Source: Distichodus sexfasciatus (Eukaryota; Chordata; Actinopteri; Characiformes; Distichodontidae). Taken from it: a DNA stretch of 64,000 bases. The stretch spans positions 555,528 to 619,527 of the forward strand of contig JAVGVS010000025.1 in the NCBI GenBank assembly GCA_032718565.1. The letters run 5' to 3'. The notes below the pieces were generated by a model. The model did not search any database. It saw only the letters and a program-made list of their open reading frames with translations, and was not told the origin of the DNA. Positions 54,541 to 57,500 of this stretch are shown here, piece after piece. Numbering within the stretch: position 1 is the first letter of the stretch; every line of letters begins with the position of its first letter. A program made the position numbers and the translations under genes.

Positions 54541-57500
54541 CATATAAAATCTTTCTTTGTGCTGTAACGTTCTCATTCGAAATAGCTACAGGAGAAGATC
54601 AACATGGGCGATAATTATCTCTTATTATTCTGGGGGTAAAAACAGAAATCATTTTCCCATTTCAGTTGCAGAAAATGAATGCGAAGCTGGAAGAAATAAT
54701 AATTAACCCAGTTTATTACACTGAGGCTTAATACTTGGTGTGATGAGGTTGAAATGTAAAAAGTAGAAGAATGACTTGAGATCCACACAGAATAAACAGC
54801 ATTTAAGTTAGTGGGAATCGGACAGTTAAGATCCCAGGTCGGTTGATAGAAGCATGAGCAAAACTTCACACGGGAAAGCATGCTTAGAAGAAAACATCCT
54901 AAATCATGCAATCTAATATTACACTGATTTAACGGACAATGATTTGACACCTGTCTATATCACAAAGTCTGCTACGATATGATTTCGAATTAACTCAGTT
55001 CAGGGGTCAGCGATTGATACGAGACAATATCATATGCAGATTTAACACAATCACTTCCATTTTTTTAAACTATTACTTCCATTCAAAACCAACAAAAATA
55101 TTATTTGACATTTTAATCTTGAGCTCAACCAGAAATTTTAATGAAAAGCAGTCCTTTCTTTTAATTAAAATGTAGACATTATAGACAGATAGACTTTGCT
55201 TGTTAATCAATGAATCAATATATCGATCTAGACTGATGTACCGTTTCACCTCTAATTTGAACCTTCTCCCACTTTGACCTGATACTCTCCAATTTAACAT
55301 GGAAATTTCCAAGGCCCAACACTTCTGCGAATTGTGGAAAATGAAATGAGTGGCAAATGTAATGATGTGTCAGGAGAGAGAGAAAGAGGAAAAATGAAGT
55401 GATAAAAAGAAAGCCGCCTGCCTTCTTCGGGCAGAACGGGACAGTTAAATTCGACTTCCACAGAAGCCTTCTCTAGTGCATTATTCTTTCCCTCTCCAAG
55501 AGTCCTGGAGACCCACACCAGCACTCAGCTGTCTGGGTGGCTTTGTATTAATGACTTGTTTTAAAGCATATTTTTATTTTTTTTGTCCCATTTAATTAGT
55601 TGAAAAAACTATTTCAGAACATTTTCTACAGGAAAAAAAACTCTCAGGGGTTAAAATCAGCCACGCATTTTCCTTTCAGCATCTTTTCTGCAATAAAGGA
55701 TAAATTATTTAAAATAACACGACCTTTTATCTCACACCCTTTGAAGGCGGCAAATTAAAAATGTAAATTGGGGTGCTAATTAATATGCAAATATATTCAT
55801 TCCCAGTTAACAATTAGCAATTAAACCTGCAGTGTCTAGAAAGAGCACGGGCAAAATTAGTAACTTAATTTATCATTAAAAAATTAAAACATACACCAAA
55901 TTTTAATTGACTTTTAAAATATTTTTCCAGCGCCTTTCTCCCAGCCTCAGCTGGCAAAATGTAAGAAAGGGGATGCCGGAAAAGACGGAAAATGTATAAT
56001 ATCTTCTGTTTTGGGATAACGCAGAATTTTTTTTTTTTTAAGCGGGAGATAAACGTGTAAAAAGAGGATGTGTGTGAGAAATAAACATGCCTCTCCGTCT
56101 GCTGCAGAAAACTTTAATCAGGGAATCGGCACGGTCCAGAGGGTGTGATGTGCATTAAAGTTTAAATGGGCGGAGGATATTTATACTTGATGCTGTTTAG
56201 ATATGAGTGACTTTTTCCCAATCTCTGCTGGAAGGAGGATGGTTAGAACATATCAAGCAGGAGCTGAAAAGAGAGAGAGAGAGAGAGAGAGATGGAAGTC
56301 ACAGGCTCACTTGCTTTACTCCGATGGGGAAACTGCTCAGTTTGAAATACAAACTTCTCACAAAAACCTGCGTCTCATTCGGCAGATGTTGAAACTTTTG
56401 ATGACGAAGAATAGCAGCAGTACTGTGGATTCTCCTCTCCCTCTTTTTACTTCGTTACTTGTGAATAATACTTCAAGACCCTCTGGAGTTCCCTCTTGCT
56501 TCTTAATGCCAGAGTTTGAATTAAAAGCTCAGCAGCAGTCGGAATATTCCGGCGTGCGGCAACAATATGCAAAATGTACAATAATGCTCAACTTATTACC
56601 GACCTAGCTGTAATACTACTCCAGCGATAATAATAGCGAAGTGTTACATTTTAGGACATTTTTTGCTCTCTTTTTAACTAATTGTATGATGACCTGTACA
56701 TGTATTGATTGCGATTAAAAAAAAACAACTTTGGCCAATGTCAATCAATTTTGAAATTTTTAAACTGTTGCATTATGTTGCTTTAAGTACAAAATGAATA
56801 TTATATTTCCCACCACTCCTCAGACGTGTAGCTAAAATACTGTATTAAATGACTATTTTCACAAACAACGATACTTTCATATTCACTGTTGCATTCGAAT
56901 TTGCAACAGAGTGATTTTTCAGATGTTGTAAATGTTTCACTATAGTATCTTGTAAAAACAGTTTTTACAAATTGTCTGGAGGTTTGTTTGTTTTTTTGGC
57001 CCTAAATCAATTTTTTTTATTGTTAACTGTTAAAAGTTGTCATGTATTGTTAATATGAAAATGTTGTTTGTAGTGATGGCCATTGCACAGGGCGCTGTAG
57101 CCTGAAGGAGTGGTGTGCAATATAACAAACTTCGAAAGAATCCTGAAAATCTGTCAACATTTGCCAAATTCATGGTCAAAGGTACCGAGGCCCCTCTTTT
57201 ATTCACAGTGTAGCTCTGTGATTCATGTTTGGCACCAAAACAACCAAATTTCCTCTTTTGTACCATAAGTTCTCATTTCTTATTTGTAGAATAAAGTGTG
57301 ATGTCAATTTGCTTACATCAAATTACATAGAAAAAAGCTACAGCAGGAAGCATGTGACCCCGCCTGTGTAAAAACCCTCCAAATAAGTCTGTAACAAGGC
57401 ACTAAACATAAATAAAAAATAAACAAATAAGGGTGGTGTGTGCTAAGCTTTTGGGACCCCAGGTCCATTGCTAAAGCCCATTGTTGTTTACTGCTCTCGT

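Noticed and set aside
56203..56607. 134-codon plus-strand frame
   Set aside because: Includes a GA microsatellite (RERERERE) and no known domain; lies in an intron on the opposite strand.
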